This document shows, piece by piece, positions 14,301 through 24,256 of a stretch of 64,000 bases of DNA. The first letter of the stretch is position 1, and each line of letters begins with the position of its first letter. The translations under genes and the position numbers were made by a program. Origin of the DNA: Bugula neritina (lineage: Eukaryota > Bryozoa > Gymnolaemata > Cheilostomatida > Bugulidae); the NCBI GenBank assembly GCA_964035545.1, contig OZ037766.1, positions 30,303,274 through 30,367,273 of the forward strand. The letters run 5' to 3'. The notes under the pieces are model-generated. The model was not told the origin of the DNA, searched no databases, and saw only the letters and a list, made by a program, of their open reading frames with translations.

Positions 14301-15421
14301 TATGCTTTATAAAATCCATATCTTTGAGATCTACATCTAAAATGGCGAAACGGCCTGCCACATAAAAAAAGTTTTCTCTTGTGCACAACCTTAGAAAAAG
14401 CAGCAAATTTAAGGTTTTGTGTACATATCATACGCTGTCAAAATGCAAAGGTGTTTCTAAGGTATTGTGATATAATTGACTGCGCATGGGCACTATTATT
14501 AGTTACTCTAAATTTTTGCCTGTGACTTTAGGGTTTTAGAATTTTAATAACCTATAATTTACGCATGAGAATTTCCAAATAAAATAATTTATAGCATATA
14601 GGCGGCAAATTCAGGCATGATTACAACCATGGGGTTTCAGTAATTATACTGTATGCAGCATGAAGCTTAATAGTAAAATTAACTTATAGTGCAGCTTCCT
14701 TTACAAAATATAGCTGCTTGGTGACTGCTTAAGATTGCATAAAATTAATCGACATTAATTTGTATTTTACGTGATTTTGTCTTTAACAGTTAATTAAAAC
14801 AATGTTGTCTATGACATGATTTTGTACATAAAAAATGTGTTATGTTTTGAAATACCTATGAAGGTATTTTTCTAGGCGAGATAAAAAGCACTTTGTATAT
14901 TATCGTACTTCTATAATTTTAAACTTTACCTTGAGATGGAAGCAAACAGGAAGTAGATGGTGATGCTCAAAAAGCTCCACGTTGTGAGGTAAATGTAGCT
15001 AAGGCCATAGGTATCAGCTGTAGCATCATCAACAATAGTTGTGATGAGAGTAAGGAGAAAGGCAGATACTCTGAACAAAGTGAGTCCCAACACCCAACCT
15101 TGGTGGCTGCAGAACTAAAAAAGGACAGACAACCTTATAGCACAAAGGCAGTGTTGATTATTAAAATGCTTGAAATGTGTTCTTGAAAAAATCAGTATGA
15201 TTGCATGAATACCCAGTGGTGACTATTCTAATCCTTCTTTAACAGAAGCTATAAATAGAAAAGAAAACAACATAATGCAATTATTTTAATAAATTTTGAA
15301 GCACAATTTATGCTTTAATTATTGTACTTACCCTAGGTGCTGACAACTCCCTTTGTGTGGCATCTTGAAAGAAAACTTTCCTTCTTGTAAATTCTGCTTT
15401 GAAAGCTTCCACACAGGCCAT
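11345..15421 (-). CDS. Rolling stone-like multipass membrane protein, copy 1
   Basis: Four coding exons on the minus strand: 15421-15332, 15114-14930, 13245-13176 and 11818-11345. Splice phases are 0, 2 and 0, giving 272 residues. Exon 1 encodes a basic cytosolic N-terminus (MACVEAFKAEFTRRK). Exon 2 holds two hydrophobic segments around a VDDATADTYG motif. Exon 3 is a hydrophilic loop. Exon 4 has about four membrane segments with the family-typical WFMKIQWLFYNIALP start, the NTRILH..P.IFG motif and VYPVIDW. These match the Drosophila Rolling stone family (membrane protein linked to myoblast fusion); length also fits. Function in this animal is inferred only from family. It is a tandem duplicate of the gene at 16555-20422, with an intron-borne SINE at 12354-12503. 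Confidence 0.85.
12354..12503 (-). mobile_element. truncated tRNA-derived SINE in an intron
   Basis: Same family as the element at 1591: on the plus strand it has CACAGGAGCAAATGTGACTAG, then TATTCTTCCTAACATG and CATCACCAATG, ending GTCCACGGCT at the tRNA-like head. The B-box region is partly lost. It lies in intron 3 of Rolling stone-like copy 1, in the same direction as the host gene. Confidence 0.7.
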
Positions 15422-16554
15422 ACTGTACTATAGTATGTTTAACTTATATATACTCTGTACTCTAACTAGTAAGTATAAGTATAACTGAGACACCAGAACA
15501 CCCAACACAACTTTGCTGATTGTGGTTGGCAAGAGGATGAGGTGATTATATTCTGACCAGAAACTCATATAAACTACAACTGAAACTGCTTCTACATATC
15601 ATTTGAATAACAGCCCAGCCTCCTTATGGCTGCTTAGTAACTTAAAGCTCATTATAACATGTCCGCTGGGTCATTTGTCCACTCTCAATTGAGTTTTTGT
15701 CTAGTAGCTGATCATTCATAATAGCTTTTCAAACAAACATTATCATTATTGTAGTTGCCCTGATTGTAATCTAAAAACATGTATGATTGTGCAATGAACG
15801 TATTACATCATTCAGTGAAATAAAAACTATCAATATGCTATTATTTAGCTATTTTGAAAGCATTTGTAGTCTTTTGTTCAAGTTGAATTAAACAACTTGT
15901 TTATGGAATTTCTACCGGACTACGGCTTGAAATGGTGAAATTTACAACAACAAATTGATATATATAATTTTTGCACAGCAGCTGTTTCGGGATTTGTCCC
16001 CTCATCAGCACAGAACAGAGTACCATGGCCCACACCTTCGCAATGGAAGAAACTTATAGATTTACTAAAGCATATTTAAAAAGTGTGTAAAACCAAGCCA
16101 GAAAACTCAAGTGACTCTAGGGGTCACCTATAGGAGTCACGAGCATTGCTAAATGCTAGCAGCTTGAGTTTGTGACCATATATGGCTAGAATTCTCAATC
16201 ACCTCATGTCATTGCTGAGCATCAAGTGTGAGCATAATATCTCAATATGTGTACATATATGTACATATATATATACATATACACATTTTATTTTACATTT
16301 GTTATTTTATTCATCATTCATCATAATTACATATCTTATTGCGCAGAGCAAGTACCAGTATATAAAGTGCACAAATAATGTACATGAGTTATACTACATT
16401 GTATCATATAAAACACAATTTGTGTAGGTAGAAGCAATTACAATAAAAACACTAAAATGTGACCCCAGATGTAGAAAAACCACTGAGCACAAGAAAATAT
16501 GAAACAAAAAAATATAAATTCAGTTTGATTACAATGTCATATTAAGCCTCAAAA
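15422..16554. other. spacer between Rolling stone copies 1 and 2
   Basis: The first 200 bp (15430-15640) is the upstream region of copy 1. It is strongly conserved with the upstream regions of copy 2 (20423-20650) and of the relic copy 3 (27975-28180), including the TATATATACTCTGTACTC stretch, which suggests shared promoter elements. The rest is AT-rich, with an (AT)/(GTAC) simple repeat at 16247-16285 and the hammerhead-like motif at 15971-16020. Confidence 0.6.
15971..16020 (-). other. hammerhead-ribozyme-like motif (relic?)
   Basis: On the minus strand CTGATGA (16008-16002) is followed by a short GGG/CCC stem with an AT-rich loop and then GAAAC (988-984 of the 15 kb block), the conserved core order of a hammerhead. 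After it, ACAG-CTG-CTGT could form stem III. The base at the predicted cleavage position is G, which normally prevents cleavage, and stem I is only about two pairs. Such cores accompany Penelope-like elements and similar retroelements. I see no reverse transcriptase here, so this is at best a remnant. Confidence 0.35.
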
Positions 16555-19500
16555 TCATGTTTCTACGCGTTCATATCTTTTTGCACAAACTGCCAGTCCA
16601 TAGGAAATAAAGAAGAGAAGAAATTGGGCTATAATATACATAGCAATTATACCAAGCACAATTCCAGTGGCCAGCCCGGGACTGCTTTCCCAATCTAGTA
16701 TAGGGTAAACAATGGTCCCCGTTGTACTCCACAAGATTACAGTTAAGAGAACATAGGCTGTACCAAAGATGGCTGTATGATAAGTATGAAGGATACGAGT
16801 GTTCACAGAGCTCATGTACTGCTCACTGAACATCAGTATAACATTAGCGGCATGAGTGGCAAAGTTGTTGAAGGTTACAGGCTGGCCATTGTAGAGCAGA
16901 CCCCAGTATACGATCGTTACTATACCAGAGCTAGGCAGAGCAATGTTATAAAATACCCATTGAATCTTCATAAACCAGGGTAAAGGAGTTTCTTTAATTT
17001 TTGGAGCAGTCTCATTATTTTCCTATAATATTGATAGCAGAATGCAATAATGTGCACATGTGATTTCATTTTGGATAATCATTTTTGAAAAAAATCATAT
17101 GCAATTTATTTCTATTATCATGACTAGAATGTAATTTAGAATAAAAGATTTTCAATTTTGACTAAAAATGTTTTTACAATAAAATTAGGCTAAGAAAAAT
17201 TATTTAAACAATTTTTGTTTTGGCAAATTTACTCTTTTGCTCAAGCACATAAAAATTTATTAGTTAAAACGTTGCAAATTGATTGCAACGAAAGCTGATA
17301 GAGAAATTCACTGACAAGATCTATGTATTATAATGACTTTTTATGCTTCATAACACATTTGTTAAAATTTTGATTTATAGTATTAGGTTAGTTAAGAAAT
17401 ATGAAAATATGTTGCTATGATAACATTTTTTGTAACATTTAGTTATAGTTTGACCTAATAATAGTTTATTTCAACAGTTTTCAGTTAAAACAATTGTTCA
17501 TATAATAATATTTGAGTATACTGCGTTTATAGCTGCAATACTTATAGTTATATAATGATTATGTCAACCGGAAAAACAACAGTTATTATACGCAATAAGC
17601 AAAATAAACTTGATAATTATTTTGTTTTACAGCAAAGTAGAAGTATTTGTATGAGTCATACCTGAGAGGCAGTTTCTGATGAGTCAGCATTAGCTTTTGA
17701 GTCAGCAAGCTTTCTTCTCATTGCGAGTTGTGTACACAAATAATACACACTACAATAATATTTTATAGCAATGCCAAATATTGTATATGAACACACAGTA
17801 GCTTTGTAATCTAGAGCAATTGCTTTACTATAGTATAGGACCTATACAATCTGATTTCTCACCTTTCTCCGCCATGTCCTTATCTGATTGAAATCATTAA
17901 TTTATTAAAAGCAACTTGGTTTTTATACATACAAGAATATGAGTTTGGTAATTTTTATGCATGGCAGCTTTCATGCTTACAAAACTTGACCATTATATAA
18001 TTGCTCAACAATAGAGAAGATAACTCCTGATAACCGAAGCTCAAAAATCAATAAAAGGTGCATAAGGAAGCATTATAATATCTTATATATGGTTCAAAAT
18101 TTTAATTTCTGAATTGTTGTATATATATATAAGCTCAATTATATATTGCTATATGTTATATCACATTATGACCACAATATAAGATGTAAGGCACCAGGTG
18201 TAATAATACATTTTGTTTTAACTGATTCAAATGCTATATATATACACATATGCGCCTATATTTAAAAATATAATTCTATATAGAGAAATTTTCAGTAAGA
18301 CTATATAGAAATCTTTACACATTTGCTATAATTGTAAACCATAGTGCATTAATAAATTTCGAAAATTGTATACAAAACCAAGGTAATTGCTAAAGAAGAG
18401 TTTTGAAACTTAACTATATGTGGCGGCTAATAAATAATAATGTATAGAAAGTAGTGTGTGCAGGACTCGATGTATATTGCTTACAGTATGGCTTGTTTAC
18501 CCTGCAACTAAGCTTCAGAGATACATAAAAAACGTGGCTATATAACTACTATAAGCACTAGGGGGCAAGTATCCACATTTGAATAGTCACAGGAATGTTT
18601 AGTAAACTATACAAAGAAATTGCTTTCAAAGGTGAACAATACATGGTACAAAAGTCAACTTGTTGTTTACAGAATCTAAATTAAGTTGTATCTTATTGGC
18701 TGAGCAAATATAGAAAGAATGACTTATAGGTTAAAGTTTTATTTATGAAGAGAAACCCTAAAGGCATGAACAATAGCAATGTAATTGAGAAGGTTCACAA
18801 TGTATGCCTTAAATGTTTGTATATCATATATTACAAGTCTTTTAAAATAAACATATGCTTTATTGAACAAAAATATCAGAGTATTAAAAAGCAGTTACCC
18901 TCACATGACTCTAAGCAGCTTTGCCTACTTATTCTAAATATGTAAATAGTTTTTTCCTCTAGTTATTGCAAGCATCAAACGCAGCAGCACCGCCATTTCG
19001 CCACATAATAAAACTACTGCCAAAGCAGGCTTCAATTCGTTATTAGCTTTTATCAATGTTAAAGCTACAGCTATTGGCTGAGCAGTAATAGCTTAACTGA
19101 ACACAAAATACTAAGATTCACAATGAACATTATAGGTGATTAGAAGATGACAACACGTAGCTTAGATTACAACTTGTATCCTTTGTATTTTATATTATGC
19201 TTTGCTTAACATCCTTGAAGCAAATGCAAGCTATAGATAGACTAATGTTGCAGTTACCCTACACTGAAGTTCTTCAATTGGTTCTTGTGATATAGCTACT
19301 AAATGAATGAAAGCTGTAACATGCATCTACAAGACACCTGAAAGCAACGGCCTTGTTATATGCCATGATATTCAAATTTCTTAACTCTAAATTATGTGAA
19401 GTACATTTTAAGCAATAGAATAAACTTCATAAACTTTACCTTGAGATTGATGCAAAAAGAAAATAAATCATGATGCAGAGGAAACACCATCTTGTAAAGT

Positions 19501-20422
19501 AAAAGTAGCTAAGCCCATAGGTATCTGCGGTAGCATCATCAACAATAATGGTGATAAGAGTAAAGAGAAAGGCGGACACTCTGTAGAAAGTGTGTCCCAA
19601 CACCCAACCTTGGTGACTGCAGAACTGAAGCACACAAACAAATAAACTAGGTAAGCTTGGTGTAAAGGCAGTAAGTTTATAGTCTATAATCTACATATTG
19701 ACCTTCATTATAACCGAACAAACTTGCTATAACATTTGTAGTAGCCTATTAAAGAATCCTGACCTACTTCACTTATGCAGTATTAAAATATTTTTATACA
19801 TTTTTGTGCAAGTATTGAAAATTTAAACTTTGAATTTTCAAATCATCTCTGTGATCAGGTTGTGCAGTGCAGCAGCTAAAAATAGCGTGCATAAGTTAGC
19901 TATAATTAGTATAAGTTTTATAGTTGGGGTGAAGTCAAAGCCAACTTGAAGAGACATCTATAAGCCATCAAAAATCCCACCAAATCATTTCAGCACACGC
20001 TCACACAAAATTCATTGTAAAACAAAATTGTTTAGGAATACAATCTTAAAACAGTATGTAAATGAAAAACAATATATATAATAATATTTTATTAATGTAT
20101 AAGTGAAGTGTGTCAGGGATTTTTTAAGTTTAACCAGAGATCCAGTGGTGTATTTGTTAGCACGCCTGCTTGCAATTGGGAGGTCTTGGGTTTGAATTTC
20201 AGTGGGAGCAAAATTATTTTCTAGCATTAAATGTTTTAATTACTGTATGGTAATAGTTTCTGAGAAGAATTTACACATATTCAATAAAATTATGGTTATT
20301 GTAAAAAAGAGTTCACACAAATTGATATTTACCCTGGGTGCAGACAACTCCTTCTGTGTTGCATCTTGAAAGAAGACTTTCCTTCTTGTAAATTCTGCTT
20401 TGAAAGCTTTTACACAGGCCAT
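16555..20422 (-). CDS. Rolling stone-like multipass membrane protein, copy 2
   Basis: Four coding exons on the minus strand: 20422-20333, 19624-19440, 17749-17662 and 17022-16555. Phases are the same as in copy 1 and the product is 276 residues. Exon sizes equal copy 1 (90 and 185 nt) except exon 3, which is 18 nt longer (an added SKANAD-type six-residue stretch of a repeat-like DS motif), and exon 4, which is 6 nt shorter. Motifs WFMKIQWVFYNIALP, NTRILHTYH and VYPILDW are intact, with about six hydrophobic segments overall. Promoter-proximal sequence is conserved with copy 1. The relic at 27548 is closer to this copy (shared TAIFGTAYVLL and IIAQFLLFF) than to copy 1. Confidence 0.85.
20136..20207 (+). 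repeat. tRNA-derived SINE head relic
   Basis: CCAGTGGTGTATTTGTTAGC (A box region) is followed about 40 bp later by TTGGGTTTGAATTTCAGTGG (degenerate B box) and GGGAGC. This is a tRNA-like layout with mutated boxes, unlike a functional tRNA gene. It lies inside intron 1 of Rolling stone-like copy 2, on the opposite strand, and is a different family from the element at 1591. Confidence 0.55.
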
Positions 20423-21144
20423 GCTGTACTATAGTATGTTTAACTTATATATACTCTGTACTCTAACTAGTAGGTATAAGTATAACTGAGACACTAGAAC
20501 ACCCAACACAACTTAGCTGATTGTGGTTAGCAACGTAGGAAGAAGTGATTATATATTCTAACCAGAAACTTATATAAACTACAACTGAAACTGCTTCTAC
20601 ACATCATTTGAATGACTGTCCAGCCTCCTTATGGCTGCTTAGTAACTTAAGGCTCACTATATATAATATGTCAATTCTATTAGTTGTCAGCTTTCAAAAA
20701 GGCATTGTTCATTCGTTGTTCACACATAATAGCTTTTCCAATAATGATCATATTATTGCACTTTTTTATCTGATTGGATGTAAAAACATCCATGCTTAAG
20801 TAATGAATGTATTATATAAGCTCAATCCCGTTGCATAAATACTTTTCCAGTTTAAAGTTTATTCTATAAATTTTTGTATTTTAAAATAAAAAAGACAAAA
20901 TGTATTCCATGGAGTAAATTATTTGCAGAAAATATGCAGTGACATTATAGCTATAAAAGTTGAATAAAATCTGCGATAGCGTTTATTAAATTCCTAGCTT
21001 GACAAAATTAGAAAATAAAATTGTTTGGAAAATAACAAAACTGAGAAACAAACAGGACGAAGCATGAGCTTAGGCAACTTAATGAATGGCTTTACTATTA
21101 AGGAATAAAAATCTCACGGAATATAAAAAAGGATCAATACTTAT

Positions 21145-22345
21145 TGAAAGATGGTAGGAGGGGTAGTCCATGTTGGGTAAGCGTCTCTTACTCAGAAAGA
21201 TCCCAATTGATATTTGTAGAACTTCAACTACATACTGAACTGATTCTAACAGAAGCAACAGTATGCTGTTAAAATAACACTGGTAACTGCTGCCAGTACT
21301 ACAAGTACTACTACAATACTACTACAAGTGCTACTAGCAAGGCCAATTGATATTGTTAGCATAGTTAGGCGTAGATAATAATATATCAGAGCTCAATTGG
21401 TCTTGTTCTATTTAATTTGCAGAGCTATCCAATATCATCCAGTGTGAGTTATTTTTGTTGATCATGAATGCAGTGTTTTAACAAAGGAGTTATCCTACCT
21501 AATCTTGCATGTCATGTACTCTGAATGACAACCAACTGCACTACTGTAGGAGCAGATAATCCCAGAAGAATGTGTACAGGTTTAGATGGGTCACTATTCA
21601 GATTTCCAGCAACCTAAAACATAGCAAGCAGTGGCTAAATTGTGTCAAGAGGTAATAGCACTAAGTTTTGCACTCAACTAGCCACGCTTTGGTATTATAT
21701 AATAGAATGTTTGACCCAATACACGGCATTGGTAGAATTCATCTTGTTAATACTATTATATGAACAAGAAATACCCAAGCTTTGATTAATAGTTTATGGA
21801 ATTACACAGTTCATAAAGATTACAGTGAATTAATATCTAATTATTCATTATTCAGCTTGATTGAACAGCTGTAACTAATGATTTGTACCAATTACCACTA
21901 CCTGGCCATGTACCCACACACACCCACACACTTGCAGCTCGCACAGAGTAAAAACATGTTAAATACTTTAAAAGCATCAATTTCTCTGGTAACAGCATCT
22001 GCTATATAATAAATTATTCTAAGTATAGTTGATATTCTGTCTTCAAAATCACTCTTGAAATTATCAAAAGCAAATTATGCTGCTATTTATAGATTTTAAA
22101 TCTGGGCTACACAGTTTTCTGGTAATAAACAATCTCAGCAGAATAAATTAGAAAAACTACAAAAGTAAAAGTTAGTAGAAAAGTGTACAAACAGCTGTGA
22201 TATTTTATGAATACATGCAAACATGCAGTAGCCTACTGAAATCATAACTCACAGAATGGTGTGCAAGCAGCTGCGCAGTTGAAGGTTTGTAAAATATAGC
22301 AGATCCATCTGGTCCAATATTGTCATCAGACATCAGATAAGCCTA
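21145..22345 (-). pseudogene. decayed partial duplicate of the Nocturnin gene
   Basis: Three exon remnants match the intact gene at 28643-32316: about 21253-21145 (last exon), 21616-21497 (exon 5) and 22345-22255 (exon 3). Intron pieces between them also align, for example 21425-21490 with 29835-29895 and 22163-22255 with 31322-31412. Exons 4 and 6 are gone. The last exon has an early TAG and frame loss, and its PSDH catalytic motif reads as SY instead of SD. In exon 5 the GDLN aspartate codon has become asparagine and the frame is broken. Exon 3 stops matching at about 22345, inside the exon, marking the duplication breakpoint. It is clearly non-functional as an enzyme. Confidence 0.85.
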
Positions 22346-22926
22346 TAAAAGATAATTTTAAAGAAACTGGCTTGTTAATTTTTAAACTTTGGTTGGCTGC
22401 TGAAAGTTTTTCCTGTAAATAAAATTAGTACAATGATACTATGATAAATAAAAAAAATTGTCACTTGATTTAGTGTATACTTGTAATACTTTTTTTTCAG
22501 CGTATGCTTTCGTAATAAAAGTTTTTGCTAATAGACATTACATGCACATATAGCCTAATTTGAGGAAAAAGATTTGAAAAATTCTGCTACAATATCGATC
22601 GAGTTAGAAATGTTAGCTCTGATACAACTCACGGTGTTAATACCCGCTATGGTTGACAGTTCTATTTATTTCCTTATTTTTTGATTACCATCACGTCAAT
22701 TTTACTTTAATTGATCTGTGTAAGCAGTGGCAGGTGTCTGGAGAAAGAATTAAACTATTGGAAGTTTTATAAGTGTAGACATGAATGTCATATTATTTAT
22801 TAATCTGTCAAAATTTTCTCTTTTTTTGCATCAATTTTAAGGATAAGAAGAAATTGATTGGACAAGTTTAATTGAACTTACTCAGTTGAAATTCTTTTAG
22901 ACAAATTTTGTATCTCTTGGTTTTCA
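22346..22926. other. junction region between duplicated blocks
   Basis: No gene. Homology to the Nocturnin locus ends at about 22345. Homology to the 5' region of secreted peptide gene 1 (4030-4340) starts at about 22620 and is clear from 22690 (GTCAATTTTACTTTAATTGA versus the copy at 4113). The tandem junction therefore lies in between. Confidence 0.6.
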
Positions 22927-22934
22927 TATAAAAG
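22927..22934 (+). promoter_or_regulatory. TATA box of secreted peptide gene 2
   Basis: TATAAAAG, conserved with 4345-4352 including the preceding CA and the downstream GTTCAATT segment. A 5' untranslated exon with candidate donor AGCAG/GTATGC near 23000 and an acceptor (CTTACAG) about 15 bp before the ATG mirrors gene 1. Confidence 0.65.
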
Positions 22935-23218
22935 CAAAAAAATTAAAGGCGGTGTTCAATTAGGCTCGTGCAGTTATAACTTCGTATTTGTTAGCAGGTA
23001 TGCAATTTGGCTATTATAGCAACACTTTTAACTCTAATTTTTAAGTTCAAAATGCTTTTAGCTGACTAATTGTTTTGTACAAATTATGTTCAAACCTTTT
23101 CAAAGATAAAACACTCATTTATATAATTTAATGATGACTTGCACTAAATTTTTATTGGTTTTTTTATTTCTTTAGCAATTTTTTTATTCTATGCATGCTT
23201 ACAGATATTTGTATAACA

Positions 23219-24112
23219 ATGAGGGTCAGCATTTTGTCAGTGGTTCTGGTAATGAGTCTGGTGGTGGTGGTTATTTCTGCTCAGCATCGGATTCACCCAG
23301 CTGAAGGTGGTAAGTGAAATATTTATACATATATATATATATATATATTATATATACTAACTCTGATGAAATCAAAACAAATAATCAGTATTTTATAAGT
23401 TAAATTGAGTGAAAAATTAACTTACTTATCGAAATTGTTGCAAAACAACAACTGGTTGTAATTATCATTTTGTACCAATTTAAAAATATGATAAAACTAA
23501 TTAGGTACATGATTTTATGTAAACCAAAACCCAAAAAATTCATAGTAAAAAAATAAAAAACATTTAAAAGTGTTCTCGTATTTTTTTCAATATACCTGCC
23601 AAAATACATTATTTCTCTTTGTCGTGTAATCAATATTTTTAATAGAAAAGTATTTTGAATATCTCTTTTGTAAATAATAATTGAGAATAAAAACACAAAA
23701 TATAATATATTACTGCTGCATCTTGCAAATTAAACATTTGCATTGCAGCTCAATGCTAATATAGCATTATAATATTTTGCATGCTGTACCTATATTATTA
23801 TGTATTCTGTCCTTCTATTTAACATCATTTCTATAAACGTTTTAAAAAAATTTATTTACCAGGTAGAACTTGTCGGAATGTCGTCAAACGGTGATGCACC
23901 GATGCCTGCATTTCGCACACAGGCCGCGACATATATGCCGAGAGAAATCGCATCATAGATGTGTCCGGGCTTGCCAAAAAACTACGGCCCCACCAGCCAC
24001 CACTAGTACTACGACTACTCCAGCGAAACCATTCTGTAATTTTAGCTGTGGCGGAAAACCACATTTTGGTGGACTTAGAAGAAGAAACTTTAGAAGAGGT
24101 CAAAAGCATTAA
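23219..24112 (+). pseudogene. secreted cysteine-rich peptide precursor, copy 2, frameshifted
   Basis: Exon 1 (23219-23309) encodes an intact signal peptide (MRVSILSVVLVMSLVVVV...) and a phase-1 donor at the same place as in copy 1. Exon 2 (from 23863) keeps the first four residues and then loses one base near 23877, so the joined frame stops at TGA 23892-23894. The shifted frame stays open for the rest of exon 2 (to TAA 24110-24112) and keeps the C-x7-C-x10-C-x7-C-x3-C core, the Thr/Pro linker, the C-x3-C pair and a shorter basic tail. No alternative AG restores the frame. Either a very young pseudogene or a sequence error; the open remainder argues that the lesion is recent. Confidence 0.75.
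23326..23357. repeat. (TA)n microsatellite in an intron
   Basis: An alternating AT tract in the intron of secreted peptide copy 2, absent from the matching intron of copy 1. Confidence 0.7.
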
Positions 24113-24250
24113 ATTTTTAAAGCAAATAGAAGAGCTCAGCAATAATTATAGATGTAAACTTTTGGTGTTGATTTTATCTACATTTGATTTTCACTGCTGT
24201 TTGCGTTGCTGTTCTTGTAACATTTTAAATAATTTGAATAAATAATGCAA

Positions 24251-24256
24251 AATAAA
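24251..24256 (+). terminator. polyadenylation signal of peptide gene 2
   Basis: AATAAA followed by CTACTAGACTT, positionally equivalent to the signal at 5656-5661. Confidence 0.6.

Noticed and set aside
20136-20207. Functional tRNA gene
   Set aside because: A and B boxes mutated, cloverleaf not formed; better read as a SINE head.
23863-23870. Alternative splice acceptor rescuing secreted peptide copy 2
   Set aside because: No nearby AG gives the required phase.
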